Positions 53,300 to 62,619 of a stretch of 64,000 nt of DNA are shown here, in pieces (position 1 is the first letter of the stretch; each line of letters starts with the position of its first letter). Made by a program: the position numbers and the translations under genes. A model generated the notes under the pieces. That model did no database searches. It was not told the origin of the DNA and was given only the letters and a program-made list of their open reading frames with translations. The stretch is taken from positions 4,650,001-4,714,000 of the forward strand of contig CAVZZZ010000001.1 of NCBI GenBank assembly GCA_963780045.1, written 5' to 3'. This stretch comes from JANXQG01 sp963780045. GTDB taxonomy: Bacteria > Planctomycetota > Planctomycetia > Pirellulales > Thermoguttaceae.

Positions 53300-54738
53300 C
53301 TCCAACCGCCGCGGCCATCAAGCAAAGGCAGCCCGGCGGACGGCCCGCCAGGCTCCGCCGCCGCCCGCATCGCAAGCACCTCACTTCGCGGCTTGGCGCC
53401 AAGGCCCAGCCGCTGCAGCCGCGGCCAAAGCAGCGCGGCGTTTTCCCGCAGATACGGCCAGCGGAAATAGTAATGCCGAAAGCACTTTGCCAGCAGCTCT
53501 TCGATCCGTCGCGGCGTAAGATGGTCGTATGTCAATAGCGGCGTGTAGACGTTGAAGCGGCTGTAGTCGAGCGTGTCCAGGCGATCCCGCATTTGGTCGA
53601 AGAACTGCGTGCCGGGATACGGCGTCACGACGTTGAAGTTGGCGAACGTCGGCCCCAGTGAAACTGCGTATTGCAGCACCTGGCGGATTGAATACTCCGT
53701 GTCTTCCGGGAAGCCGATCATGAAGCCGGCCACCGTGCGGATTCCCAACGCCCGGCAAGTGGCAATGAACGCCTGCTGGCGGTCCTTGTTGATCGGCTGC
53801 CGCTGATAATTCCTCAGCGTGGGATCGCTGGGCGTCTCCACGCCGAAGGTGACGCTCGTCAGGCCGGCACGCTTCAAAAGCCGCAGCAGCTCCGGCGGCA
53901 AAAGCTCGATGCGGCTTTCGATGGAGAATTGCACCGGCTCGCCGCCCGGCGATCGAGGCAGCCGGACGATTTCTTCGATGAGCTGCATCGTGCGGTCGCG
54001 GCTGAGTCCGAAGAGCGGGTCGCGGAACTTGAATGAACGGAAACCCCAGCGGAGGATGCCCTCGCGCATCTCCTGGGCAACCGCGCGCGGATCGCGGAAG
54101 CGCGTGATGTTTTCCAGCACCAGGTAGGGGCAGTAGTTGCACTTGAAGCGGCAGCCGCGGCTCGATTGGACCAGCCCAGTGGGAAACCGCCAAAAGTCGT
54201 AGCCGATGCGGAAGCGCTCCGGTCCCAGCGGCAACCAGTCGGGCAGCGGCAGCGCATCCAGGTCTTCCGCCACGCCGAGTTGTACCGTTGCGCCGGGCTG
54301 TGCCAGCACTTCGTCCAGCCGCCAATACAACTGCTCGGCCTCGCCTTGCACGACCGTCACGCCCAGGTCCGCGAACTCCTCCGGCAACATGCTGGCCGTC
54401 GTGCCGACCACCAGCACGCGGGCTCGCGGCTCGTCGGCCAACAGCCGCGAGATCACTTCCCGCTCCAGGTCCAGCGTGATCAGTGAAGGGTTGAAGACGT
54501 AAAGATCAGCCCCGCGCGGCGGGCGGTCCAGGACATATTGCACCTTGTGCCCTAGCCGGGCAAAGATCGCGGCCAGATAGGCGAAGAGCAGCGCCACCGG
54601 CCGGCGGTCGCGGCGATAGAACCAGCGGACGATCGCATCGCGCGGGCTACTGCGTCCACGAAACATGCCCACGCCAAATCCGCCGGCGAAATCCTTGGAA
54701 ACATCGCGGCGGCGGGTATCCCAGAGGAGGACGTTCAT
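53242..54738 (-). CDS. B12-binding radical SAM protein
   Basis: This 498-aa enzyme has an N-terminal cobalamin-binding-like domain (VALLFAYLAAIFARLGHKVQ, DLYVFNPSLI) and a radical SAM core with the [4Fe-4S]/SAM motif SSRGCRFKCNYCPY. It then has the conserved barrel parts RSFKFRDPLFGLSRDRTMQL and VTFGVETPSD. Such class B enzymes often methylate or cyclise unactivated carbons, but the substrate cannot be told. The last ~18 residues are translated from a heptamer repeat and are unlikely to matter. It sits next to a membrane glycosyltransferase, which hints at envelope lipid modification. Confidence 0.85.
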   Translation of the reverse strand: MNVLLWDTRRRDVSKDFAGGFGVGMFRGRSSPRDAIVRWFYRRDRRPVALLFAYLAAIFARLGHKVQYVLDRPPRGADLYVFNPSLITLDLEREVISRLLADEPRARVLVVGTTASMLPEEFADLGVTVVQGEAEQLYWRLDEVLAQPGATVQLGVAEDLDALPLPDWLPLGPERFRIGYDFWRFPTGLVQSSRGCRFKCNYCPYLVLENITRFRDPRAVAQEMREGILRWGFRSFKFRDPLFGLSRDRTMQLIEEIVRLPRSPGGEPVQFSIESRIELLPPELLRLLKRAGLTSVTFGVETPSDPTLRNYQRQPINKDRQQAFIATCRALGIRTVAGFMIGFPEDTEYSIRQVLQYAVSLGPTFANFNVVTPYPGTQFFDQMRDRLDTLDYSRFNVYTPLLTYDHLTPRRIEELLAKCFRHYYFRWPYLRENAALLWPRLQRLGLGAKPRSEVLAMRAAAEPGGPSAGLPLLDGRGGWSECAKYKVHRTQCAERSAE

Positions 54739-54749
54739 GGCCAGGCCGA

Positions 54750-54888
54750 AGTGTTCAGTTTTCAGTGTTCAGTTGTAGGGTGGGACAAGATCGCGTAGCG
54801 AGCGCAGGCCCACCATCTGCCAAGTTCGGACGCTGAGCTTGGTGGGCCTGCGATCGCTTGAAGCTCGCTTGTCCCAGCCTACGACCTT
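54750..54888. repeat. heptamer arm followed by a long inverted repeat
   Basis: Four units of the AGTGTTC type fill 54750-54777. An inverted repeat follows: GTAGGGTGGGACAAG and GCAGGCCCACCA (54775-54817) face TGGTGGGCCTGC and CTTGTCCCAGCCTAC (54840-54886). The element lies over the end of the glycosyltransferase gene and codes for its last ~45 residues. Confidence 0.7.
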
Positions 54889-56128
54889 CAGCCGGCCTCG
54901 TAGCAGTCTCCCCCACGACGCGCTTGAAGATCACCCGTCCCGTCGAGTCCAGGTGGTAGTCGATCGCCCGCCAGCGGACACGGCTGCCAAATGCCGAAGC
55001 CATCAGGCAGAGCCATTGCACGAAGCCGACCGCGGGATTGCCCGCAATGTGCCAGCGGCGTACGCCCCGCAACTCGCCGAGGTGCTCCGGTGAGTAAACG
55101 GCCGCTAGCCCTTGGATGGCCCAGCCACGATACAGTCCGAGGCCATAAAGGGCCGCCAATACACCCGCGGGAAGCCATGCCAAGTGCGAACGCATGATCG
55201 TCAAAACCCCAAGCAGCACCATCGACGCTATCCACGCCGTGTTTGCAACCGTCGCTGCGGCCAAGGCAAGCAGCCACCAGCGGAAGGCATAGTGCCGCGT
55301 GATGCTATACTGCCTGCAGACGAATTCAAGCATTTGCCGCCAGGTGAAATCGACCGGCGATGTCACGACGCAGGCCGGATCGAAGCGGACCTCCAGCCCG
55401 GAGCGAGCCAGAACGCGAGAGGCGACAAGGTCGTCGCTGAGCGTGCCTTGCCAGGCGTCGCGGATCCGCAGTCGTTCGAACGTCTCGCGGCGAATCGCCC
55501 AGGAACCGCCCCAAACGAAATGTCGTGAATCGCGCCCGAGCACCGCCATTACGTTGCTATTGACCGCCGCAGCGAGGTGGTTGGCCACCGTCGGTCTTCG
55601 CGGGACAAGCCAGCGATAACCGGTCGTGGCCCCAATCCGCGGCATATAGTGCTTGTAGATCGCGGTGCGGAGCCAGTACGGCTTCGGCCGTCCGTCGGAA
55701 TCAAAAAAGGCCAGATGGCGGATGCCGTCAGAAAGCTCCGCGGTTGCCGCGCAAAGATTGTGGACCTTCTGCCCGCACGCGCCCGCGCGGCCGGCTACAA
55801 CGAGTCGCGCGGGCGTGTCCGAGCAAGCCGCCATTGCGCGGCGGATGCTCGTGCAGGCTTGGTCGGCGGCGTCCTCGACGACGAACGCTACTTCATAGTC
55901 GGCATAGTCCTGGCTAAGCACCACTCGCAGATTCGCTTCCAGTCCCGGCTCGTCACCTTTGCACGGCGAGACAACGAGCACCCGGCCGGATGGGGCGTAA
56001 TTGGGCACCGTCATCTGCCGCGCAAGCGCCTTGCGACGGTGTTCGTAGACGTTGACGGCCACCAGCAGCCCCTGCACGAGTGCCGTGCCGGCCAGCAGCA
56101 AGTAGGCGATCAACCAGAACGAAATCAT
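54755..56128 (-). CDS. membrane family 2 glycosyltransferase (ceramide-glucosyltransferase-like)
   Basis: This 457-aa protein starts MISFWLIAYLLLAGTALVQG, a TM helix. The GT-A domain contains VVSPCKGDEPGLEANLRVVL, FFDSDGRPKPYW (DxD-like) and FVWGGSWAIRRETFERL, close to the GT21/HpnI-type enzymes that glycosylate a membrane lipid. D-D-L in TLSDDLVASRVL is the usual second acidic motif. Several TM helices follow. The last ~45 residues come from an inverted repeat and look like an accidental extension. The ATG at 56128 is preferred to 56209 because the extra 27 residues are not hydrophobic. Confidence 0.82.
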   Translation of the reverse strand: MISFWLIAYLLLAGTALVQGLLVAVNVYEHRRKALARQMTVPNYAPSGRVLVVSPCKGDEPGLEANLRVVLSQDYADYEVAFVVEDAADQACTSIRRAMAACSDTPARLVVAGRAGACGQKVHNLCAATAELSDGIRHLAFFDSDGRPKPYWLRTAIYKHYMPRIGATTGYRWLVPRRPTVANHLAAAVNSNVMAVLGRDSRHFVWGGSWAIRRETFERLRIRDAWQGTLSDDLVASRVLARSGLEVRFDPACVVTSPVDFTWRQMLEFVCRQYSITRHYAFRWWLLALAAATVANTAWIASMVLLGVLTIMRSHLAWLPAGVLAALYGLGLYRGWAIQGLAAVYSPEHLGELRGVRRWHIAGNPAVGFVQWLCLMASAFGSRVRWRAIDYHLDSTGRVIFKRVVGETATRPAEGRRLGQASFKRSQAHQAQRPNLADGGPALATRSCPTLQLNTEN

Positions 56129-56440
56129 CCGTGCCGAGGTCCTGGGCGCATAAAGGAACGGGCCAGTCCCGACAGTCCGACGCGGTGCTGGCGAATCGTA
56201 ACTTAGCAAACCAGGGAATTCTGGACAAGATCAGTCATTTGCTCACCACTGGCGGGAAATGGGGCAGCTAGCTATTGTGCCCGAATCGTCAAGAAAACCA
56301 GGACAATCTATTGCGTCTACCGGCCAGGGCACGGTAGCATCCCGCACGTTACGGGGAGAATTGTACGCCGGGGATATACGCGCGTTCGTCATACCCCTGG
56401 CCGGCGGACAGCTTAATCATTCCGACCGTTGGTTTACGAT

Positions 56441-56956
56441 ATGCGAGGAACGGAGTACAACCAAGTGCCTCGATTGACAACTCTAGTTCTGCTCTTTTTA
56501 GCAATCGCCGTGCCGATCGGATGCACAACCGTCCGAAGTACTAGTTACAAGGCCGACTTCAATCAATTTCAGCGGGCAGAAAGCCTCATGCTGAGCGATC
56601 ACGGTCCCGGCGTCGACACTACGGAACAACGATCCGCGACGATCAAGGATTTCAAGCTGATAGCGGAAGTGAACGCAGTCTTCAACTCTCCTAATGCACA
56701 CTGGCTGCCGGTGCAAGGGACTCCGCCCGTTCCGCGGTTTACCCTCTCCGCGTTCAGGGATGGACACCTCGCCGATTGGCTATGGTTCGACGTGCCGGCT
56801 GGCAAAGAGGGGAACGTCTATGTCCAGATGAAGTTTCCGCGCGGGTTAATCTGTTTCACGTATATTAGCCAAGCCGACTTCGACAAGCTAATGACGTTGT
56901 TTGGACTTCCGCCATGGGAAAATGGCCCGGAGAAACAACATGACGAAGTCCACTGA
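56441..56956 (+). CDS. predicted lipoprotein, unknown
   Basis: The 171-aa protein has a lipobox near residue 28 (LLFLAIAVPIGC) after a short N-terminus. The mature part is a compact alpha/beta domain (IKDFKLIAEVNAVFNSPNAH, then FTLSAFRDGHLADWLWFDVP). No family is recognised. The ATG at 56441 was chosen because it brings the hydrophobic core nearer to the N-terminus than 56429; both are possible. The gene is followed by the SDR gene 108 nt later. Confidence 0.65.
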   Translation: MRGTEYNQVPRLTTLVLLFLAIAVPIGCTTVRSTSYKADFNQFQRAESLMLSDHGPGVDTTEQRSATIKDFKLIAEVNAVFNSPNAHWLPVQGTPPVPRFTLSAFRDGHLADWLWFDVPAGKEGNVYVQMKFPRGLICFTYISQADFDKLMTLFGLPPWENGPEKQHDEVH

Positions 56957-57064
56957 GCGTGGCCTCGCGCGATGACTGCTCCGCCGTGCCGTTGTCGGCG
57001 AGAGGCGTTGAACCATTTGGTAAATCTGCGCACAATAGTCCTTTCCGGCAGAAAGGACCTACCA

Positions 57065-57847
57065 ATGTGGCGCGACATCCAGGGCAGTCGATCTATCGTC
57101 ACCGGCGCATCTAGCGGCATCGGCCGCGCGATCGCAAGGGAGCTGGCCCGGCAAGGCGGAAAGGTCGCCTGCGTGGCGCGACGCGAAGACCGCCTAGAAA
57201 CACTTGCCGAGGAAATCCGAAGCACAGGCGGCACGGGGGTCACGATTTGCGGCGACGTGACCGACGCGGCTGTGCGTGCAAGCGCGATTGAAGCCGCCGC
57301 GTCAAACTTCGGCGGATTGGACATCCTTGTGAACAACGCGGGCGTGGGAGCGATAGGGTCGTTCGAGTCGGCCGATCCGCAGCGGGTGCGGCGCGTCATG
57401 GAAGTGAATTTCTTCGCGCTGGTGGAGATGACGCGATTGGCGCTGCCGCTGTTGAAGCAAAGCCAGCGGCCGATTATCGTCAACGTCAGCTCGATTGTCG
57501 GCCGCCGCGGCACGCCGCAGAACAGCGAATACGCGGCAAGCAAGTTTGCCGTACAAGGCTTCAGCGAGTCGATCCGCGCGGAACTGGCGGCCAGCGGCAT
57601 CGACGTGCTCGTCGTCTGCCCCGGTACTACCCAGACGGAGTTCTTCGACCAGGTGCTGGAGGACAAAGGCGGTCCGAAATGGCCGGAGCACAAGGCCGTC
57701 ACCGCCGAATCGGTCGCCTGTGCCACCATCCGCGCCATCCGCCGCGGCAGCCACGAGATCACGCCTTATTTTTGGGGCAAGGTTCTCGTGATGATGAATC
57801 GCGTTTCGCCCTGGTTTGTCGACAAGCTGATGGAGCGATACGCGTGA
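57065..57847 (+). CDS. short-chain dehydrogenase/reductase
   Basis: This classical SDR is 260 aa. The cofactor motif is TGASSGIG (residues 15-22). NNAG follows near 93, the catalytic serine is in VNVSSIVG, and the Y-x-x-x-K pair is in EYAASKFAV. An R-rich segment after the first strand (CVARREDRLETL) favours NADPH. The substrate is unknown. A hydrophobic C-terminal region (FWGKVLVMMNRVSPWFVDKL) resembles membrane-associated SDRs. AAGGAC precedes the ATG at 57065. The stop overlaps the next gene's GTG (GTGA). Confidence 0.92.
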   Translation: MWRDIQGSRSIVTGASSGIGRAIARELARQGGKVACVARREDRLETLAEEIRSTGGTGVTICGDVTDAAVRASAIEAAASNFGGLDILVNNAGVGAIGSFESADPQRVRRVMEVNFFALVEMTRLALPLLKQSQRPIIVNVSSIVGRRGTPQNSEYAASKFAVQGFSESIRAELAASGIDVLVVCPGTTQTEFFDQVLEDKGGPKWPEHKAVTAESVACATIRAIRRGSHEITPYFWGKVLVMMNRVSPWFVDKLMERYA

Positions 57848-58545
57848 CCTTCGATCTAGGGTTCACAATCCTCTACGAGCAAAACGGCTGTCTGGTCGCC
57901 AACAAGCCGCCGGGCGTGTTGACGCAGGCCGTGCCGGGCGTCGATAGCCTGGAGGTCCGCGTGAAGCGGTATCTGGCGGGCGAACGGGGCGGCGGCGAAA
58001 TCTACCTGAACGTGATCCACCGCCTCGACCGCCCTGCCAGCGGCGCGATTATCTTCGGCAAGGACCTTCGCACAACCCGCAAGCTCGGCCAGCAGTTCGA
58101 GCACCGTCGCGTACACAAGCTCTACTGGGCTTGCGTCGCGGGCGCCGTGTCACCCGAAACCGGCCGCTGGGAAGACTTCATTTACAAGGTTGAAGGCGAG
58201 CCGCGGGCCGAGATCGTTGCCGCTGGCCATCCCAAGGGCCGCCACGCGGCGTTACGATACCGCGTCCTGAAAACCTTCGACTGGGGCGACTGGCTGGAAA
58301 TCGAGCTTCAGACCGGCCGCACACACCAAATCCGCGTCCAGGCGGCATCCCGCGGGCATCCCGTATTGGGCGACAAGCAGTACGGCTCGACAGCCGCCTT
58401 TGGTCCGCAATTTGAGGACGAGCGGCTACGGGCAATCGCCTTACACGCCAGGAGCCTGTCGTTTCGCGATCCCGAGTCGCGGCAGACAGTTGCGGTAGAA
58501 GCGCCGGTCGCCGATTACTGGCCGACAATTGACGACCCGGCATAA
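57844..58545 (+). CDS. RluA-family pseudouridine synthase
   Basis: This 233-aa enzyme converts uridine to pseudouridine in rRNA or tRNA. The catalytic aspartate lies in NVIHRLDRPASGAIIFGKD, the H-R-L-D motif. LQTGRTHQIRVQAASRGHP is the second family motif. There is no S4 domain, so it is of the RluA/RluC-without-S4 or TruC type. The start is the GTG at 57844, overlapping the SDR stop by 4 nt, so translation is coupled. The exact target base cannot be stated. Confidence 0.9.
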   Translation: MTFDLGFTILYEQNGCLVANKPPGVLTQAVPGVDSLEVRVKRYLAGERGGGEIYLNVIHRLDRPASGAIIFGKDLRTTRKLGQQFEHRRVHKLYWACVAGAVSPETGRWEDFIYKVEGEPRAEIVAAGHPKGRHAALRYRVLKTFDWGDWLEIELQTGRTHQIRVQAASRGHPVLGDKQYGSTAAFGPQFEDERLRAIALHARSLSFRDPESRQTVAVEAPVADYWPTIDDPA

Positions 58546-58563
58546 CCTCATCCCGGCCGGAAT

Positions 58564-58572
58564 TGCTATAAT
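58564..58572 (+). promoter_or_regulatory. extended -10 promoter element upstream of acnA
   Basis: TGCTATAAT fits the extended -10 consensus TGnTATAAT, 65 nt before the aconitase ATG. No good -35 is found at 17 bp, as is usual for extended -10 promoters. Confidence 0.5.
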
Positions 58573-58637
58573 TACTCGTCGGGCTGCTGCCTCCGGCTCT
58601 CGCCTTGGTGTCAGGAATCATTGGAGCAAGACCAGAC

Positions 58638-61353
58638 ATGTTCGACCCGTTTCATGCACGTGACACGTTCGATACCGGCAACGGTCCCGCGGGGCTTTAC
58701 CGCCTTTCCCGGCTGGAAGATGCCGGGCTGACCAAGGTCGCGCGGCTGCCGTACTCGATCCGTATTCTCTTGGAGGCCGTGCTTCGCGCCGGCGATGGCT
58801 ACGCCGTGACGGAGCGCGACGTCAAATCCCTGGCCGGCTGGAATGCCGCCGCGCCTGCCAACATCGAAGTCCCCTTCAAGCCGGCGCGGGTTGTGCTGCA
58901 GGATTTCACCGGCGTGCCGTGCGTCGTCGACCTGGCGGCCATGCGAAGCGCGATGCGGCGGCTGGGCGGCGATCCTAAGAAGATAAACCCGCTGGTGCCG
59001 GTCGATCTGGTGATCGATCACTCGATCCAGGTCGATTTCTTCGGCAGTCCCGACTCGATGGAACGCAACGTGGCGATCGAGTTCGACCGCAACCGCGAAC
59101 GATATGAGTTCCTTCGCTGGGGCCAGACCGCATTCGGCAACTTTCGCGTCGTGCCGCCTGCGGTGGGAATCGTGCATCAGGTGAATCTCGAGTATCTGGC
59201 CAAAGTCGTCTTCCTCGGCAAGGACGACGGCGGCCCAGTCGCCTTCCCCGATACGCTCGTCGGCACGGACAGCCATACGACAATGATCAACGGTCTTGGC
59301 GTACTCGGCTGGGGAGTAGGCGGCATCGAGGCCGAAGCGGTGATGCTCGGCCAGCCGCTCTATATGCTCGCGCCGGAAGTCATCGGTCTGAAGCTCAGCG
59401 GCGAATTGCCGCCCGGCACGACGGCCACCGATTTGGTGCTCACGGTCACGCAGTTGCTCCGCAAGGAAGGCGTGGTCAACAAGTTCGTCGAGTATTTTGG
59501 CCCGGCAATCAACGGGATGAAAGTAGCCGACCGGGCATTGGTGGCCAACATGGCGCCGGAATACGGGGCCACGATGGGCTTCTTCCCCGTTGACGAGCAG
59601 ACGCTGGACTATCTGCGGCTCACCGGCCGCACGGAGGCCGAGGTGCAACTTGTGGAACGCTACACCAAGGAGCAGCAGTTGTTCTACCGCCCGGCCGACG
59701 GCGATCCGGCCTACACGAAAGTCCTCACGCTCGACTTGAGCACCATCGAGCCTTCCTTGGCCGGGCCGAAGCGTCCGCAGGACCGCGTGCCGCTGGCCGG
59801 CGTCAAGCAGGCGTTCGAGCAGTCGTTGCGCGCGCCCGTCAAGGAGCGGGGCTTTGGACTGGCGGACCAGGATGCTGCCCGGACTGCCACGGTCCACGAA
59901 AACGGACATTCCGATACCATCGGCCACGGGGCGGTCGTCATCGCGGCCATTACAAGCTGCACGAACACCAGCAATCCGGACGTGATGCTCGCCGCCGGAC
60001 TGCTGGCCAAGAAGGCTGTCGTGCGCGGGCTGACCGTCAAGCCTTACGTGAAGACGAGCCTCGCGCCGGCAGCCGCGTGGTGACGGACTACTACCGCAAA
60101 ACCGGGCTGGACACCGCCCTGGATAAGCTTGGTTTCCAGCTCGTAGGCTACGGCTGCACGACCTGTATCGGCAACAGCGGCCCCTTGCCGCCGCCGGTGG
60201 CCGAGGCAGTAAAAGAAGGCAACCTTGTCGCGGCGGCCGTGCTCAGCGGCAATCGCAACTTCGAAGGCCGGGTCAACCCGCTGGTGAAGGCGAACTACCT
60301 GGCCAGCCCGCCGCTGGTCGTCGCTTACGCGCTGGCCGGCAGCGTCGATATCGACCTGGCCACCGAGCCGCTCGGCACCGGCAGCGACGGCCGCGCGGTC
60401 TATCTCAAGGACATCTGGCCTTCCCGCGAGGAAGTGAAGCAGGTCGTGGCCGGCGCGATCGGGGCCGACATGTTCCGCAAGCGGTATGAAAACGTCTTCC
60501 AGTCGAACCCGACTTGGAACGCTTTGCCCGTCACGTCCAGCGAGCTCTATCCCTGGGACGAGAACAGCACCTACGTCCAGGAGCCGCCGTTCTTGCTCGA
60601 TCTCGCCCCGGAGCCGGGTCCCATTCAGCCGCTGCGCGGGCGCGGGTGCTGGCGGCCTTTGGAGACTCGGTCACGACGGACCATATCTCGCCCGCCGGCA
60701 ATATCGCGGCGTCGAGTCCGGCCGGGAAGTATCTTTTGGAGCACGGCGTGCAGCAGGCCAATTTCAACAGCTACGGCGCCCGCCGCGGCAACGACCGCGT
60801 GATGACCCGCGGCACGTTCGCCAACATCCGCATCCGCAATCTGCTGGCCCCCGGCACGGAAGGCGGCGTCACGCGGCGCCTCGGGGCACCCGCGCAGCGG
60901 GTCGGCGGGGAAGTGATGCCGATTTACGACGCGGCGATGAAGTACAAGGCCGAAGGCGTTCCGCTGGTGATCCTGGCCGGCGCGGAATACGGCACCGGCA
61001 GCAGCCGGGATTGGGCCGCCAAGGGCACATTCCTCCTGGGCGTCCGCGCCGTGCTGGCCGTGAGCTTCGAGCGCATCCATCGCAGCAACCTCGTCGGCAT
61101 GGGCATCCTTCCGCTGGAGCTTCCGCCGGGCAAGAGTTGGGAGTCGCTCGGACTGACCGGCGAGGAGGTCTTTGAAATTCCCGACCTGAACGACCAACTC
61201 AAACCGCTCTCGCAGATCACGGTCCGGGCAGCGGCGAACGGCAGCGTGAAGGAGTTCTCCTGCAAGGTCCGCATCGACACGCCGGTGGAGATGGACTACT
61301 ACCGCAATGGCGGGATCCTGCAGACTGTGCTCAGAAAGCTGGCGAAGGCATGA
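58638..61353 (+). CDS. acnA: aconitate hydratase A (two frameshifts)
   Basis: This TCA-cycle enzyme isomerises citrate to isocitrate. The start MFDPFHARDTFDTGNG is the AcnA type. The [4Fe-4S] ligands are in SCTNTSNP and GYGCTTCIGNSG. The swivel domain has FGDSVTTDHISPAGNI and GAEYGTGSSRDWAAKG. Two single G deletions break the frame: near 60068 (L-A-P-G-S-R-V-V expected) and near 60648 (ARVLAAF expected). Restored length is about 905 aa. GGAG at 58623-58626 lies upstream of the ATG. The iron-responsive role of AcnA is known elsewhere but not visible here. Confidence 0.94.
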
Positions 61354-61405
61354 ATACCGTCTTGCCGACAACTCCGTCTTGGAAATCATTCGACGACGCC
61401 CACGA

Positions 61406-62098
61406 TTAGCCGTTGTTTGTTGGCCGTTCCGCTCTGGTAAACAGTTCTGACAGCGATAGTTCAAATCCCGGCAGCACATCGCCGCCGTTTAGAACGTGGT
61501 CGCGATCAATAAGAGTCGGTTCTTCCGGCTCCGTGTAAACCTTAGCCGTCCGGGTCACCGGGTCGATCAGCCAGATCAATTCGACGCCGGCATCGAAGTA
61601 CTTGCGCCTTTTTCGCGTCATCTCAGCGGGCGTGTTGCTCTTGGAAAGCACCTCAACGGCCAGGTTGGGCACAAGATTGGGGATCGGCTCCTTGGGCAGG
61701 TTGCCAGCGGGGAATCGTTCCCAGCGTATGAACGAAACGTCCGCCGCCCGAACGATGTCGGAAAGGATTTTCAGCGCGCCGTCCGGGGCAAGGACCATGC
61801 CAAGGTTGTTCGTATCGAGAAACTGCCGAATGATATGGATCAACACGCCTGCCAGATTCGATTCATAGTATCCCACGGTTTTCTCCACGAGTGTTCCATC
61901 CACAAGCTCGCATATCCGGCCGGTAGAACCGCGAATCCGCTCGACGTCATCGACGGTGGCTGTTCCGGGCGAAGGAACGATGAGAATCCGTTCCGCAGGA
62001 ATATCGCCCAGGCGCTCTTGCATTTCAGCCACGGTCCAGACCGCCGGCAAGGCCGCGAATGGGACGACGGGCGAATCGAAATTAGTGACGCTTGCCAT
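61406..62098 (-). CDS. Uma2-family (DUF820) PD-(D/E)XK-like protein
   Basis: This 230-aa member of the Uma2 restriction-endonuclease-like family is very abundant in planctomycetes and cyanobacteria. After a non-conserved N-terminus it has CELVDGTLVEKTVGYYES, DVSFIRWERFP, then the active-site-type strand PNLAVEVLSKSNTPAEM (E-V-x-S/K) and YFDAGVELIWLIDPVTR. Biochemical function is unproven. It is a single gene, convergent with acnA. Confidence 0.88.
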   Translation of the reverse strand: MASVTNFDSPVVPFAALPAVWTVAEMQERLGDIPAERILIVPSPGTATVDDVERIRGSTGRICELVDGTLVEKTVGYYESNLAGVLIHIIRQFLDTNNLGMVLAPDGALKILSDIVRAADVSFIRWERFPAGNLPKEPIPNLVPNLAVEVLSKSNTPAEMTRKRRKYFDAGVELIWLIDPVTRTAKVYTEPEEPTLIDRDHVLNGGDVLPGFELSLSELFTRAERPTNNG

Positions 62099-62182
62099 GC
62101 CGGGCTCCTTATGCTTTGCAACGCGGGCCGCGATTTTCTCTGACGCATATCATTATACTTCACGGTGCCAACCAATAAAGTC

Positions 62183-62245
62183 CTACAGTGGCAATGAGAT
62201 CATATTCTCGTTCAGGTCCGCGTCGGCTTGAAAGCGCGGTTTCAT
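62183..62245 (-). pseudogene. truncated DUF5615-like toxin remnant
   Basis: The ATG at 62245 overlaps the stop of the DUF433 gene (ATGA), and the reading is MKPRFQADADLNENMISLPL then TAG. The start resembles the N-terminus of DUF5615 PIN-like proteins, which usually read M-R/K-x-R-F-Q-A-D-A-D-L-N and pair with DUF433. Only 20 codons remain. The downstream 80 bp show no continuation in another frame, so this looks like a true deletion. Confidence 0.5.
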
Positions 62246-62559
62246 GACTTCGCGGCGAGCAACCGCTGGCGTGCGGCAGCCAGTTTTTCGAGGAGAGGCC
62301 GCGCGGCGGCGTGGGTCTTGTGGCGAAGTGCTTCATACTCCGCGTCGTCCTTCTCTAAATAAGAATCGATCTCCACACGATGCCCGAGGTAGTAGGTAAT
62401 CGCACCATAAACCTGCTCGAGCGTCAACGTCGGAAAGCATTCCCGCGCGATTGTCTCAGGTGAAAGGCCCTGCTGGAACGAAATGACTACCGAGTCAAGG
62501 GACACGCGCGTGCCGCTGATCCAATAGCCGCCGTCATGTTCTTCAACGTAGTTACTCAT
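62242..62559 (-). CDS. DUF433 antitoxin-like protein
   Basis: The 105-aa protein starts MSNYVEEHDGGYWISGTRVS. The HTH-like DUF433 core SLDSVVISFQQGLSPETIAR and ECFPTLTLEQVYGAITYYLG matches VapB-type antitoxins. The C-terminus is a long basic helix (AARPLLEKLAAARQRLLAAK). DUF433 proteins are normally followed by a DUF5615 toxin; here only a 20-codon remnant overlaps its stop. ATGs at 62568 and 62592 would give slightly longer forms. Confidence 0.82.
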   Translation of the reverse strand: MSNYVEEHDGGYWISGTRVSLDSVVISFQQGLSPETIARECFPTLTLEQVYGAITYYLGHRVEIDSYLEKDDAEYEALRHKTHAAARPLLEKLAAARQRLLAAKS

Positions 62560-62619
62560 AGACTTCATTCTTTCACTCGTTCCGATGCACATTCAATTAT
62601 ACAGTACCCGTCGGGGAGA

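Noticed and set aside
53242..56128. Hopanoid genes hpnI/hpnJ
   Set aside because: The glycosyltransferase and radical SAM pair recalls HpnI and HpnJ, but no other hpn or squalene genes are present and the radical SAM N-terminus does not read like HpnJ.
58611..59927. 438-aa open frame antisense to aconitase
   Set aside because: The aconitase motifs on the plus strand are decisive. The antisense frame has no recognisable fold.
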